Source: Leifsonia shinshuensis
GTDB lineage: Bacteria > Actinomycetota > Actinomycetes > Actinomycetales > Microbacteriaceae
Reading direction: 5' to 3'
DNA: 64,000 nt
NCBI RefSeq assembly: GCF_014217625.1
Contig: NZ_CP043641.1
Coordinates: forward strand, 3,534,001-3,598,000
Of the stretch, positions 35,076 to 44,533 are shown in pieces. The notes beneath the pieces were generated by a model that was given only the letters and a program-made list of their open reading frames with translations, did not search any database and was not told the DNA's origin. The position numbers and the translations under genes are program-made. The first letter of the stretch is position 1, and every line of letters begins with the position of its first letter.

Positions 35076-35720
35076 ATGACCATCATCACCAGCACTGCAA
35101 GTGCGGAGGGAACGACCGCCGCGACGATGATCGCGCCGGGCGCGGAGGTCGACCCCCGCGCCCGGATCGGCGCGAGGAGCCGCGTGTGGAATCTCGCCCA
35201 CGTGCGCGAGGACGCCACGATCGGCGCGGAATGCGTCATCGGACGCGGCGCGTACGTCGGCCCCGGCGTGCGCATCGGCGACAACTGCAAGGTGCAGAAC
35301 TACGCTCTCGTGTACGAACCGGCCGTGCTCGAGGACGGCGTCTTCGTCGGCCCGGCCGTGGTCTTCACGAACGACGTCTTCCCCCGGGCGGTGAATCCGG
35401 ACGGCTCCCTCAAGTCCGCGGAGGACTGGGACGCCGTCGGCGTGACCGTCCAGGCCGGCGCCTCGATCGGCGCACGTGCCGTCTGCATCGCCCCGGTGCG
35501 GATCGGGCGCTGGGCGCTGGTCGCAGCCGGCTCTGTCGTCCGCTCGGACGTCCCCGACTACGCGCTGGTCGCCGGAGTGCCCGCACGCCGGATCGGCTGG
35601 GTCGGCGAGGCCGGCTTCCCGCTGGTCGACGAAGGCGACGGCCGCTGGCGCTGCCCGCGCACGAGGCACGGCTACCGCGAGCACGACGGCATCCTGATCC
35701 GGGAGGAGGACCTCGCATGA
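35076..35720 (+). CDS. Hexapeptide-repeat N-acetyltransferase, WbpD/WlbB-like
   Basis: A 214-residue acetyltransferase. A left-handed beta-helix starts at residue 18 (A-P-G-A-E-V-D-P-R-A-R-I-G). The segments V-W-N-L-A-H-V-R-E-D-A-T-I-G and F-T-N-D-V-F-P-R-A, the latter holding the Asn-Asp pair, are typical of WbpD/WlbB, which acetylate the 3-amino group of UDP-2-acetamido-3-amino-uronic acids. It lacks the N-terminal domain of the NeuD-like gene at 30096, so the locus has two different acetyltransferases. It lies 48 bp after the sugar transferase and its stop shares ATGA with the next gene. Confidence 0.86.
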   Translation: MTIITSTASAEGTTAATMIAPGAEVDPRARIGARSRVWNLAHVREDATIGAECVIGRGAYVGPGVRIGDNCKVQNYALVYEPAVLEDGVFVGPAVVFTNDVFPRAVNPDGSLKSAEDWDAVGVTVQAGASIGARAVCIAPVRIGRWALVAAGSVVRSDVPDYALVAGVPARRIGWVGEAGFPLVDEGDGRWRCPRTRHGYREHDGILIREEDLA

Positions 35721-36385
35721 GGCGGCCGTCCCAGCGCACCTGGATCATCCTGGGCCTCTCCGCCGCCGTCGTCATCGCGGCGGGCGCGTTCGTGATCTCG
35801 CAGGCGCCCGTCCAGGCGCCGACGACCGCGGCGGGCTCGTCGCCGACCGCGTCGCACTCGACCCCTGCGACGGGGTCGGGCTCGAAGCCAGGCTCGACCG
35901 GATCCACGGACACGCCCCTAGCGCCCGTCACGCCTCCGGCGGTCACGAAGCGGTACACCACGGAGGTGCTCCCCGCCGCGCCGGCGACATCGCCCGCGCT
36001 GCCCCCGACGACTCCGCTCCCGTACCCGGTGAGCGCGCCGCTCCCCAAGTCGGCGGCTGCGGTCGGGGCGCTGGCTGCGGGCTACCCGACCAGCGTGCTG
36101 CCGCAGGCGCCGGGCTCCACGATCAAGACGAGCTCGATCGCCTCCCAGAGCAACCATCTGCAGGTGACGCTGACCGCGGGGTCCACGCAGCAGGTCACGG
36201 ACGTGGTCGCGTTCTACCGCGGGATCCTCGCGAAGTACGGGATGTACGACAGCGCGGCGCCCGCGCTCGCCGGGTCCACCTCGGCGCTGTTCGTCCGCGG
36301 GGGGAACTCGGTGACGCTCACCGTCACTCCGGCCACGAGCGGCACGACGTATGCGCTCTTCGCGGCGTTCACGGCTGCGGGCTGA
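35717..36385 (+). CDS. Membrane-anchored or secreted protein with Ser/Thr/Pro-rich linker
   Basis: A 222-residue protein of no family I recognise. A short basic start (M-R-R-P-S-Q-R-T-W) and one hydrophobic segment (about 10-30) act as a signal or anchor. About 45 residues of Ser/Thr/Pro/Gly linker and a compact C-terminal domain follow (from about residue 130, including V-A-F-Y-R-G-I-L-A-K-Y-G-M). The ATG overlaps the acetyltransferase stop, so it belongs to the EPS operon and probably acts outside the membrane. Function is unknown. Confidence 0.75.
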   Translation: MRRPSQRTWIILGLSAAVVIAAGAFVISQAPVQAPTTAAGSSPTASHSTPATGSGSKPGSTGSTDTPLAPVTPPAVTKRYTTEVLPAAPATSPALPPTTPLPYPVSAPLPKSAAAVGALAAGYPTSVLPQAPGSTIKTSSIASQSNHLQVTLTAGSTQQVTDVVAFYRGILAKYGMYDSAAPALAGSTSALFVRGGNSVTLTVTPATSGTTYALFAAFTAAG

Positions 36386-36409
36386 CGGGGCATCGTGCAG
36401 AATGACCGC

Positions 36410-37423
36410 ATGAAGGCGGTGCGGCGGAACTGGCTCCTCGCAGGGATCACGGTCCTGGTGCTCGGCGGCGCCGTCGCCTACGCCGGCGTCGCGATCGCGG
36501 GGTACCAGTCGCGCGCGACAGCCACGGTGGGCGCGGCCACGCCGCGGCCGACGCTTCCCAGCGGTCCACTGCTGGTCTTCCGCGACACGTCGCCTGGTGC
36601 GCACTACGGCCAGGTGGCGTCGGTGCCGCTGGCGGATCCGTCCGCCGCGCGCACCTCCACCGGCCTGCTCTGCGACCGGGTCTACGCCACCCACGAGAAC
36701 CTGATGTGCCTGCGCACCCAGAGCGGGACCGTGACCAGCTTCGACGCGACGCTGTACGACGTGGCGGGAGACCAGCTCAAGAGCTGGCCGCTCCCCGGCT
36801 TCCCGAGCCGCACGCGGATCTCGCCCGACTCGTCGCTGGTCGCCCAGACCTCCTTCGTCACGGGATCCTCGTACGGGGCCGCCGGGTTCTCGACCCAGAC
36901 CACCATCTCGGCGGTGAACGGCATCGACTACGGCAACCTGGAGGCGTTCACACTGCTGGTGGACGGCCAGAAGGTCACCGCCGACCGCGAGATCTGGGGA
37001 GTGACCTTCGCCTCGGACGACAACACGTTCTTCGCGACGGCGATGTCCGGAGGCCGGATCTGGCTGGTCCGCGGCAACCTGCGCGGGCGGACCCTCGTCG
37101 CCGTGAAGGACGGCGCCGAGTGCCCATCGCTGTCACCGGACGGCACCAGGGTGGCGTACAAGAAGAACATCTCGACTACCGCGACCAAGCACTGGACGCT
37201 CGCGGTCCTCGACTTCGCGACCGGGGTCGAGAAGGAGCTGCCCATCCCGGCGTCGGTCAGCGTGGACGATCAGGCCGAATGGCTCGACGACGGCACGCTG
37301 CTCTACGGCCTCGCCGATCCGGCGGCGCCCGGGAACAGCAACGTCTACGCGGTCAAGGCCGACGGCTCCGCCGCGCCGAGGCTCTTCCTCGCGCACGCCT
37401 GGTCGCCGTCGGTGGTGCGTTGA
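36410..37423 (+). CDS. Membrane-anchored beta-propeller-like (TolB/WD40-type) protein
   Basis: A 337-residue protein with an N-terminal membrane anchor (about residues 8-30) and a large extracytoplasmic domain. The repeats look like propeller blades: S-P-D-S-S-L-V-A, F-A-S-D-D-N-T-F-F-A, S-L-S-P-D-G-T-R-V-A and L-D-D-G-T-L-L-Y. The pattern resembles TolB/WD40-like propellers used as surface binding scaffolds. The start at 36410 has CAGAAT six bases upstream and no Shine-Dalgarno, so it may be transcribed separately from the gene 24 bp upstream. It converges on the SRAP gene. Role in EPS is inferred from location only. Confidence 0.7.
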   Translation: MKAVRRNWLLAGITVLVLGGAVAYAGVAIAGYQSRATATVGAATPRPTLPSGPLLVFRDTSPGAHYGQVASVPLADPSAARTSTGLLCDRVYATHENLMCLRTQSGTVTSFDATLYDVAGDQLKSWPLPGFPSRTRISPDSSLVAQTSFVTGSSYGAAGFSTQTTISAVNGIDYGNLEAFTLLVDGQKVTADREIWGVTFASDDNTFFATAMSGGRIWLVRGNLRGRTLVAVKDGAECPSLSPDGTRVAYKKNISTTATKHWTLAVLDFATGVEKELPIPASVSVDDQAEWLDDGTLLYGLADPAAPGNSNVYAVKADGSAAPRLFLAHAWSPSVVR

Positions 37424-37436
37424 CGGCGAGGCCCGG

Positions 37437-38150
37437 TCAGTCCTCCGCGAGCGGCTCGATGAGGGTCGGGTCTGCCGGGTCGATCGTGCGCGAGTTGTTC
37501 ACGCGGCGGTCCACCTCGTAGCTCGTGATGGTGGCCGCCACGGTTTCGGACTCGGTGCTGAGGAAGTCGACCATCCGCGCCTTGCCCGCCTCGTCCAGCT
37601 TGGCCGGGTCGAGGTAGTCGTCCCACGCCGAGCGCTCCAGGAAGACCGGCATCCGGTCGTGGATCTCGCCGGAGGCGTCGCGTGCCGGGCGGGTGATGAT
37701 GGCGGCGGAGACGTGCCACTCGTCGCCGATCTTCCGTGCCGTGTAGAGTCCGGCGGCGGCGAGCAGGCCGCCGTCGGCCGCGTGCAGGAAGTGCGCGTCC
37801 TTGTGCCCGGCCTCGCCCGTCCACTCGTAGTAGCCCCGCATCGGGATCAGGGCGCGCGAGGAGGCGAACGCGCCCTTCCACAGCCCGTTGCTGGACACCG
37901 TCTCCAGGCGTGCGTTGAAGTTCGGCCGCTTGGACTCGCGGATGAAGGCGGGATGGAAGTCCCACGCCGCCGCGTCGACGGTGCGCTCCAGCTCTCCCGT
38001 GCCGCTGCGGACGCGCTCCCGCACGATCGGCACGGCGTCGGTCGGCGCGAGGGAGTAGCTCGGCCGCCAGTCCCGGAAGTCGCCGCCGTCGGCGACGAAC
38101 TCCTGGATCAGCTCATCCGTCTCCGAGTCGAGGGCGAAGCGTCCGCACAT
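37437..38150 (-). CDS. SOS response-associated peptidase (SRAP/HMCES, YedK) family protein
   Basis: A 237-residue SRAP protein, which crosslinks to abasic sites in single-stranded DNA through Cys2 and so protects replication. Cys2 follows the initiator Met (M-C-G-R-F-A), Asn near residue 78 is in N-F-N-A-R-L-E-T, the Glu is in Y-Y-E-W, and the late His is in E-I-H-D-R-M-P-V. The ATG has TACGCT six bases upstream and no ribosome site. It is a housekeeping gene that interrupts the EPS locus on the opposite strand. Confidence 0.92.
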   Translation of the reverse strand: MCGRFALDSETDELIQEFVADGGDFRDWRPSYSLAPTDAVPIVRERVRSGTGELERTVDAAAWDFHPAFIRESKRPNFNARLETVSSNGLWKGAFASSRALIPMRGYYEWTGEAGHKDAHFLHAADGGLLAAAGLYTARKIGDEWHVSAAIITRPARDASGEIHDRMPVFLERSAWDDYLDPAKLDEAGKARMVDFLSTESETVAATITSYEVDRRVNNSRTIDPADPTLIEPLAED

Positions 38151-38156
38151 GACGGC

Positions 38157-38162
38157 AGCGTA
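38157..38162 (-). promoter_or_regulatory. Leaderless-type -10 box for the SRAP gene
   Basis: TACGCT on the minus strand ends 6 nt before the ATG at 38150. Confidence 0.5.
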
Positions 38163-38282
38163 CCCGGTGCCGCCGACGTTCGGTTCACCCGGCGGTTCAC
38201 CCCTCCAACGAGGGTCTTTAGGTTCTTCATACCCTGTGGCACTGTTCAAAGGTGAGTAAGACTCAGTCTGGGGGAAAGTGAC

Positions 38283-39335
38283 GTGAGGATCTTCCGACCG
38301 CGCGCTCTGACCCGGCGCCCGAGGGTGACCGTGGTCATCCCGCACTACAACTACGGCCGGTACCTGCCGGTCGCGGTGGAGTCGGTGCTCGGGCAGGACG
38401 GGGTCGACGTCGACATCATCATCGTGGACGACACCTCCACCGACGGCAGCCTGGAGGTCGCCCGGCGCCTCGCCGCCGGCGACGACCGGATCGCCCTCGT
38501 CGAGCACGAGGTGAACCTCCGGCACATCCGCACCTACAACGACGGGCTGTCGCGGGCGACCGGCGACTACGTCGTGCTGCTCTCCGCCGACGACGCGCTC
38601 ACGCCCGGCTCCCTGGCGCGGTCCGCGGCTCTGCTGGAGGCGCACCCCGAGGTCGGTCTGGTCTACGGCGCGGTCGAGTGGTTCCACGGCGAGCTCCCGC
38701 CCGTGGCCGACGCGCGGGTCTGGTGGCAGACCTGGGCCGGCGAGCAGTGGCTGCGCCGGATCGTGCACCGCGGACGCAACTCCATCGTCAACCCCGAGGT
38801 GGTCATGCGCCGCTCCGTCTACGAGCGGACCGGGGGATACGACGTCGACTTCCCGCACGCCGCGGACATGTACATGTGGCTCCAGGCGGCGACGTTCTCC
38901 GGCATCGGATTCGTCGGCGGACCCCGGCAGGCCTACTACCGGGACCACGGCGAGAACATGCACTCCACCGACTTCGCCGGCGCCACCGACGACATGACCC
39001 AGGTCCGCGACGTGTACGAGCGCTTCTTCGCCAGCGACGGCGCGGGGCTGCCGCGGGCCGACAGGTGGCGGGAGACCGCCCGGCGTTCCGTCGCCCGCGA
39101 AGCCCTCCTCCGTTCGGCGCTCCTGGAGTCCACGGGCGCACCGCGGTCCGCGTCGGCCGACCTCCGTGCCTTCGCGCGCACGACCTACCCCCGGGCGGTC
39201 GGGTCGGCGGCGTGGCGGTGGAGCGGCCTCGCCTCCGACAAGAAGGGGTCGTTCGACTCCCCGCGGCTGGTCCGCGTCGTGGAGAGCACGCGCTGGAAGA
39301 TCCGGTCGCGTCGGCAGGCGGCAGTGGGACTGTGA
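38283..39335 (+). CDS. Family 2 glycosyltransferase
   Basis: A 350-residue cytosolic GT-A enzyme. T-V-V-I-P-H-Y-N-Y-G-R-Y-L (about 15-27), the uridine-binding D-D-T-S-T-D and the metal-binding region L-S-A-D-D-A-L are present. It adds a sugar to the growing lipid-linked EPS unit; donor and acceptor are unknown. The GTG start follows GGGGGAAAG. It begins the main + strand operon, whose next genes overlap by 4 nt. Its sister enzyme at 40789 has the same layout (Y-N-Y-x-R-Y-L, D-A-D-D-V-L) and is probably a paralogue. Confidence 0.9.
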   Translation: MRIFRPRALTRRPRVTVVIPHYNYGRYLPVAVESVLGQDGVDVDIIIVDDTSTDGSLEVARRLAAGDDRIALVEHEVNLRHIRTYNDGLSRATGDYVVLLSADDALTPGSLARSAALLEAHPEVGLVYGAVEWFHGELPPVADARVWWQTWAGEQWLRRIVHRGRNSIVNPEVVMRRSVYERTGGYDVDFPHAADMYMWLQAATFSGIGFVGGPRQAYYRDHGENMHSTDFAGATDDMTQVRDVYERFFASDGAGLPRADRWRETARRSVAREALLRSALLESTGAPRSASADLRAFARTTYPRAVGSAAWRWSGLASDKKGSFDSPRLVRVVESTRWKIRSRRQAAVGL

Positions 39336-40792
39336 GTCAGAGCACCGGGATGGCCGACACCGAGCCCACGCTCCGCTCCCGCGCGGCGCGCGGCGCGGCG
39401 TGGAGCGGCGTGAGCACGATCGTCCTCCGGCTGGGCGGTCTGGTCGTCGGCATCGTCCTCGCCCGCCTGCTCGCCCCGGAGCAGTTCGGCGCGTACGCGG
39501 TCGCGCTGACCGTCCAGGGGATCCTGATCACCGTCGCCGACTTGGGGCTCTCTGCCGACCTCATCCGTTCCGACGAGCCGGACCGGATCGCACCGACCGT
39601 CGCGACGCTGGGCCTCACCGCCGGCACGATCACGATGCTGGCGACCATGGCCTCCAGCTCCGGGCTGGCGTCGCTGCTGGGCAGCCCGCAGGCCGGCCCG
39701 GCCATCGCCGTGCTCTCGGTCACGCTCTTCCTGGCGGGCGGCACCGTCGTCCCGATCGCGATGCTGCAGCGGCGCTTCCAGCAGCGCGAGCTGTTCTTCG
39801 TCGGGGTCGCGGACTTCGTCGTCTCCACCACCGTGACGCTGGTGCTCGTCGCCCTCGGCTTCGGCGTGATGGGCCTCGCCCTCGGCCGCGTCGCCGCGCA
39901 GTGCGTCTCCTCGACCATGCAGTTCCTGCTGGCGCGGGTGAAGCCGCACTACTCGATCGACCGCACGGTCGTGCGGGGCGTCCTGGCGTTCGGTCTCCCG
40001 GTCGCCGGCGCCAACCTCCTCTCCTGGACGCTGCTCAACGTGGACAACATCGTCCTGGCCCGGGTGGCCGGCGCGACCGCGCTGGGGTATTACGTCCTCG
40101 CCTTCAACATCTCGAGCTGGCCGATGAGCGCGCTGTCCCAGGTGGTGCGCTCGATCTCGCTGCCGTTCTTCGCGCGATCGCGCGGCGGCAGCCACGCCTT
40201 CTCGGTCGTCGCCGCCGTCGCCTGGGCCGGCGCCCTGCCGGCCGGGGCGGTTCTCGCGGCGCTGAGTTTCCCGCTGATCGACGTGCTGTACGGCGAGCGC
40301 TGGCTGCCCGGCGCGCCGGTGCTCGCCGCGCTCGGCCTGTACGGGAGCCTCAGGGTCGCGTTCGACATCTCGGCGGGCTATCTCTACTCCCAGGGTCGGT
40401 CGCGGCCGGTGCTCTGGATCCAGATCGTGTGGCTCGTCGCGCTGGTGGGGGTCATGATCGTCGCCACCCGGGCCTTCGGGATCGAGGGGGCGGGATGGGC
40501 GCACGTGCTCGTCGCGGTCGTCGTCATCCTCCCGGCGTACCTCATCGCCCTCAAGCTCGCAGGCATCCGCCTCGGTGAGCTCGCGCACGCGGCGTGGCTG
40601 CCCACGGTCGCGGCGCTCCCCGCGGTGGCCGCGGCCATCGCGGCGGCGGTGTTCATCCAGAACCCGTTGCTGGCCCTGCTCGCCGGGGGCGGCGCGGCCC
40701 TGGTCCTCTACGCGGCGCTGGTGTGGCCGTGGCTGCGGAAGCAGCTGAAGGTGCTGCGAGCCCCCTCGGTCCGGACGGAGGGAGCCTCATGA
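39332..40792 (+). CDS. Polysaccharide flippase (Wzx, MOP superfamily)
   Basis: A 486-residue polytopic protein with 12-14 hydrophobic helices, of the lipopolysaccharide-biosynthesis flippase group that moves lipid-linked repeat units across the membrane. Family features include the opening G-A-A-W-S-G-V-S-T-I-V-L-R-L, L-L-A-P-E-Q-F-G-A-Y-A-V and A-L-G-Y-Y-V-L-A-F-N-I. The GTG start shares GTGA with the upstream stop; an ATG six codons later (39350) is an alternative. Flanking by two glycosyltransferases and a downstream polymerase-like protein supports the Wzx/Wzy pathway. Confidence 0.9.
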   Translation: MSQSTGMADTEPTLRSRAARGAAWSGVSTIVLRLGGLVVGIVLARLLAPEQFGAYAVALTVQGILITVADLGLSADLIRSDEPDRIAPTVATLGLTAGTITMLATMASSSGLASLLGSPQAGPAIAVLSVTLFLAGGTVVPIAMLQRRFQQRELFFVGVADFVVSTTVTLVLVALGFGVMGLALGRVAAQCVSSTMQFLLARVKPHYSIDRTVVRGVLAFGLPVAGANLLSWTLLNVDNIVLARVAGATALGYYVLAFNISSWPMSALSQVVRSISLPFFARSRGGSHAFSVVAAVAWAGALPAGAVLAALSFPLIDVLYGERWLPGAPVLAALGLYGSLRVAFDISAGYLYSQGRSRPVLWIQIVWLVALVGVMIVATRAFGIEGAGWAHVLVAVVVILPAYLIALKLAGIRLGELAHAAWLPTVAALPAVAAAIAAAVFIQNPLLALLAGGGAALVLYAALVWPWLRKQLKVLRAPSVRTEGAS

Positions 40793-41940
40793 CGCAGACA
40801 GCTCTGACCGGACGGCGCTACCAGCCCCTGCCGGCGCGCCCGGGAGCGACGGTCAGCGTGGTGATCCCGTGCTACAACTACGCGCGCTACCTGGTCGAAG
40901 CGGTCGACAGCGTGCTCGACCAGGCCGGCGTCGAGGTCGAGGTCATCGTCGTGGACGATGCGTCACTGGACCAGAGCCTGGCCGTCGCGAGGAGGCTCGC
41001 AGCCGAGTCCGACCGCGTCCGGGTCATCGCCAACGCGGAGAACCTCGGCGCCGTCGAGACGTTCAACCGCGGCCTGGCCGCGGCGACGGGAGAGTTCCTG
41101 GTCCGGCTCGATGCCGACGACGTGCTGACGCCCGGGTCGCTCCAGCGCGCGGTCGCCGTCATGCAGAGCTTCCCCCGGGTCGGTCTCGTCTACGGCCATC
41201 CCATCCATTTCGCCGGGCCGACGCTCCCCACCAGCCGCCAGCAGGCGGAGTCGTGGACCGTCTGGACGGGAAGCGAATGGCTGGCCGCGCGGGCGATGGA
41301 CGGGACGAATGTCATCACCTCGCCCGAGGTCGTCATGCGGCGGAGCGTCGTCGACCTCACAGGCGGGCAGCGCCCGCTCGCGCACACGCACGACATGGAG
41401 ATGTGGCTGAGGCTCTCGGCGTATTCGGACGTCGCCTACATCCGCGGCGCCGACCAGGCCTGGCACAGGGAGCACGCGGGCAGCCTGTCGACGCAGGCGG
41501 AGGAGCCGCTCGTCATCCTCGGCGAGATCCGGGACGCGTTCACGCTGCTGTTCGACGAGGTCGGGCCGCTGCTGCCGGACGGCGCGCCGCTGCGTGAGGC
41601 GGCGTACCACGCGGTGGCATCGGAGGCTCTGGACCAGGCGACCCGGCTCCTCGATCGCGGCACCCCCTCGGAGGCGGTCCCGAAACTGCTGGACTTCGCC
41701 GCGCAGTGCTCGCCCGGCATCCGTTCCACCCGTGCGTGGCGGCGTGTGACCGAGAGGGCCATGGCCGACCGCGCCCCGAACACGATGGTGGCCGTGCTCC
41801 GGGGGGCGCTGCCTCGGATCGGCCGGCGGGTGCGCGCATCGAGACGCTACGCCCGCTGGGCCAGGACGGGGGACTACGAGCGCATGCGGCTGCACTGGGG
41901 ACGCACGGAGACCGGGGTGGGATCGACATGGGCGCAGTGA
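40789..41940 (+). CDS. Family 2 glycosyltransferase
   Basis: A 383-residue GT-A glycosyltransferase with S-V-V-I-P-C-Y-N-Y-A-R-Y-L (about 23-35), I-V-V-D-D-A-S and the D-x-D site in L-D-A-D-D-V-L. The C-terminal helical region is about 100 residues longer than the catalytic core and ends in a basic stretch. The ATG overlaps the flippase stop (ATGA). It is probably a paralogue of the transferase at 38283 acting on a different bond of the same repeat unit. Confidence 0.9.
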   Translation: MTQTALTGRRYQPLPARPGATVSVVIPCYNYARYLVEAVDSVLDQAGVEVEVIVVDDASLDQSLAVARRLAAESDRVRVIANAENLGAVETFNRGLAAATGEFLVRLDADDVLTPGSLQRAVAVMQSFPRVGLVYGHPIHFAGPTLPTSRQQAESWTVWTGSEWLAARAMDGTNVITSPEVVMRRSVVDLTGGQRPLAHTHDMEMWLRLSAYSDVAYIRGADQAWHREHAGSLSTQAEEPLVILGEIRDAFTLLFDEVGPLLPDGAPLREAAYHAVASEALDQATRLLDRGTPSEAVPKLLDFAAQCSPGIRSTRAWRRVTERAMADRAPNTMVAVLRGALPRIGRRVRASRRYARWARTGDYERMRLHWGRTETGVGSTWAQ

Positions 41941-43169
41941 GCGCGGCTGGCCGTTCCGTCCGCAGGCTCGGACGGAACGCCGCGAAGGCGGCCGCCATCA
42001 TGCGCGACGACGGGCCGCTCGTGCTCGCACAGCGGGCGACGCGGTTCGCGTACACGCGGCTCGACGCCGGCGTGCTCGCCGAACCGCTGCGGGACGCGGA
42101 CATCGCCGACTCGACCCGGCTCGACCTCCCGGTGCCCGACACCCGGCCGCAGCGGCCCGGGCCGCTCCGGATCGGCTGGGTCACGATCCCGCCGAGCCCA
42201 GGATCCGGTGGCCACACCACCCTGTTCCGGATGGTGGAAGCCCTCGAACAGGCCGGGCACACCTGCGAGCTGTTCCTGTACGACCGGTACGGCGGCGACC
42301 TGCGGGAGCAGGAGCGCGTCATCCGCCAGTGGTGGCCGGGCCTCCGCGCCGGAGTGCACTCCGCCGCCGACGGGATCGCCGGGGTGGACGCGGTCGTGGC
42401 CTCGTCGTGGGACACCGCCCACATCCTCGCCAAGCGGGGCACCGGCCCGATGCGGCGGCTCTACTTCATCCAGGACTACGAGCCCTTCTTCTACGCCAGA
42501 GGTTCGATGTACTCACTGGCAGAGGACACCTACCGCTTCGGCTTCCGCTGCATCGCGCTCGGCGACATGGTCGCCGACCTGCTGCGGTCCGAGGCCGGTG
42601 TCGAGGCGGATGTCACGGAGTTCGGTTGCGACACCTCCGTCTATCGACTCCTGCCGGAGCGCCGCAGGACCGGCGTCGTGCTCTACGCACGGCCGGCGAT
42701 CCCTCGCCGCGGATACTGGCTCGCACGCCTGGCGCTGGAGCGGTTCCACGAACTGCGGCCCGACGTCGACATCCACCTCTACGGCGAGCGGGTGAAGGGG
42801 CTGTCCTTCCCCGCGATCCAGCACGGGAGGCTGACCCCGGCCGAGCTCAACGAGCTCTACAACGAGAGCATCGCCGGACTGGCGATGTCGTTCACGAACA
42901 TCTCGCTGGTGGCCGAGGAGATGCTCGCCGCCGGCGCCATCCCGGTCGTCAACGACTCGCCGCACTCGCGGGCGGACCTCGTCAACGAGCACGTGGCCTG
43001 GGCGACGCCGACACCCGAGGGCATCGCGCACGCGCTGGCCGACGCGGTGTCCCGGCCGGACATCGATGCCCGCGCGACCGCGGCAGCCGAGTCGGTGCGG
43101 CAGTTCGGGTGGACGAGAGCGCAGGCGGACGTCGTCCGCATCATCGAGCACGAGGTCTACGGGTCATGA
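41928..43169 (+). CDS. Family 4-like glycosyltransferase (WsaF-type)
   Basis: A 413-residue GT-B enzyme. The N-terminal half has P-S-P-G-S-G-G-H-T-T-L-F-R and Y-F-I-Q-D-Y-E-P-F-F-Y, as in WsaF-type rhamnosyltransferases. The C-terminal half has H-G-R-L-T-P-A-E-L and an acidic donor-sugar site near S-L-V-A-E-E-M-L-A-A-G. A deoxysugar donor is suggested by that resemblance only. ATG 41928 with an upstream G-rich site is chosen; GTG 41937, giving a GTGA overlap like its neighbours, is equally possible. Confidence 0.85.
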   Translation: MGAVSAAGRSVRRLGRNAAKAAAIMRDDGPLVLAQRATRFAYTRLDAGVLAEPLRDADIADSTRLDLPVPDTRPQRPGPLRIGWVTIPPSPGSGGHTTLFRMVEALEQAGHTCELFLYDRYGGDLREQERVIRQWWPGLRAGVHSAADGIAGVDAVVASSWDTAHILAKRGTGPMRRLYFIQDYEPFFYARGSMYSLAEDTYRFGFRCIALGDMVADLLRSEAGVEADVTEFGCDTSVYRLLPERRRTGVVLYARPAIPRRGYWLARLALERFHELRPDVDIHLYGERVKGLSFPAIQHGRLTPAELNELYNESIAGLAMSFTNISLVAEEMLAAGAIPVVNDSPHSRADLVNEHVAWATPTPEGIAHALADAVSRPDIDARATAAAESVRQFGWTRAQADVVRIIEHEVYGS

Positions 43170-44533
43170 ACGGGGGAGGCAGAATGTCCGGAGGCGCAGA
43201 CGCCCGATCGCGGGGGCCGCACGTGCTCATCATCGTGGAGAACCTGCCGGTCCCGCTGGATCGCCGGGTCTGGCTGGAGTGCCAGGCCCTCGTCGCGTGC
43301 GGCTACCGGGTGAGCGTGATCTGCCCGAAGGGCCCGGGCGATCCGGCACGTCAGCATCTCGACGGCGTCGACATCTACAAGTACGCGCCGCCTCGCGAGG
43401 CGGCCGGCTTCCTCGGGTTCGCGTGGGAGTTCGCCTACTGCTGGGTGCACACCGCCCGGCTTTCGCTGGCCGCCTGGCGCCGCGGCCGCTTCGACATCAT
43501 CCAGGCGTGCAATCCGCCGGACACCTACTGGCTGCTCGCGCTGCTGTGGCGCGCGCGCGGCGTGCACTTCGTGTTCGATCACCACGACCTGAACCCCGAG
43601 CTGTTCGTCTCGCGCTTCGGCCGGCCGCGCAGCCTCGCGCAGAAGCTGGAGTTCCGCGCCCTGCTGTGGCTGGAGCGGCGGACGTTCCACACCGCCGAGC
43701 GCGTGATCTCCACGAACGAGTCGTACAAGGCGATCGCGGTGCGCCGCGGAGGCCGGCGTCCCGGCCACGTCACGGTGGTCCGCAGCGGTCCGGACACGCG
43801 CAGGATGCGCCCCGTCTATCCCCGGGATCCGCGCCCGGCCGACGGCATCGTGCTCGCCTACCTCGGGATCATGGGGCCGCAGGACGGCGTGGACCAGGTG
43901 CTGCTCGTCGTGGACGAGCTGGTGCACAAGCGCGGGCGCACGAACGTCCGTGCGACGCTCCTGGGGTTCGGGGACTGCCTCGAAGAGCTCAAAGCGCAGT
44001 CCACCCGCCTCGGCCTCGACGACCACGTCACCTTCACCGGCCGCGTCGACCGGGTGGCGATCGCCGAGTACCTCAGCCGGGCCGACATCGGCGTGTGCCC
44101 CGACCTGAAGACGCCGCTGAACGACCTCTCCACCATGAACAAGACCATGGAGTACATGGCGTACGCGCTGCCGTCGGTCTCGTTCGACCTGGCCGAGACC
44201 CGGGTCTCCGGCGGCGACAGCCTCCTCTACGTCCCCTCCGGCGATATCGCGGCGTTCGCCGACGCGGTGGAGCGCCTGATCGACGACCCGGGGCTCCGTG
44301 CGGAGCTCGGCAGGGCGGGCAGAGCGCGCGTCGCGTCGGAGCTCGACTGGCGCCCGCAGGCGGAGACGTACGTCTCGGTCTTCGACGAGGTGTCCGGGTT
44401 CTCGCAGCCGGGACCGGCCGTCCCGGACGCGGACGGCCCCGCCCCGACGGCCGACGACCAGGGGCGGCGCTACGTCGACCTGGACGACGGCGCCGAGTTC
44501 GACCGCTACCTCCGAGAGAGGAGGGCGCCCTGA
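43166..44533 (+). CDS. Family 4 glycosyltransferase
   Basis: A 455-residue GT-B glycosyltransferase of the WbuB-like group. I-V-E-N-L-P-V-P-L-D-R-R-V-W (about 20-33) is typical of this group, F-D-H-H-D-L-N-P-E is near 136, and the donor site M-N-K-T-M-E-Y-M-A-Y-A-L-P lies near 329. A hydrophilic Pro/Asp-rich C-terminal tail of about 45 residues follows. ATG 43166 overlaps the upstream stop (ATGA); ATG 43184 with GGGGGAGG is an alternative start. It is the last glycosyltransferase before the ligase-decarboxylase cassette and its stop overlaps that cassette by TGATG. Confidence 0.88.
   Translation: MNGGGRMSGGADARSRGPHVLIIVENLPVPLDRRVWLECQALVACGYRVSVICPKGPGDPARQHLDGVDIYKYAPPREAAGFLGFAWEFAYCWVHTARLSLAAWRRGRFDIIQACNPPDTYWLLALLWRARGVHFVFDHHDLNPELFVSRFGRPRSLAQKLEFRALLWLERRTFHTAERVISTNESYKAIAVRRGGRRPGHVTVVRSGPDTRRMRPVYPRDPRPADGIVLAYLGIMGPQDGVDQVLLVVDELVHKRGRTNVRATLLGFGDCLEELKAQSTRLGLDDHVTFTGRVDRVAIAEYLSRADIGVCPDLKTPLNDLSTMNKTMEYMAYALPSVSFDLAETRVSGGDSLLYVPSGDIAAFADAVERLIDDPGLRAELGRAGRARVASELDWRPQAETYVSVFDEVSGFSQPGPAVPDADGPAPTADDQGRRYVDLDDGAEFDRYLRERRAP

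Noticed and set aside
38261..38274. Fifth copy of the CCCC-N4-GGGGG palindrome before the glycosyltransferase at 38283
   Set aside because: Only the GGGGG arm is present (ACTCAGTCTGGGGG), and that arm also serves as the likely ribosome site.
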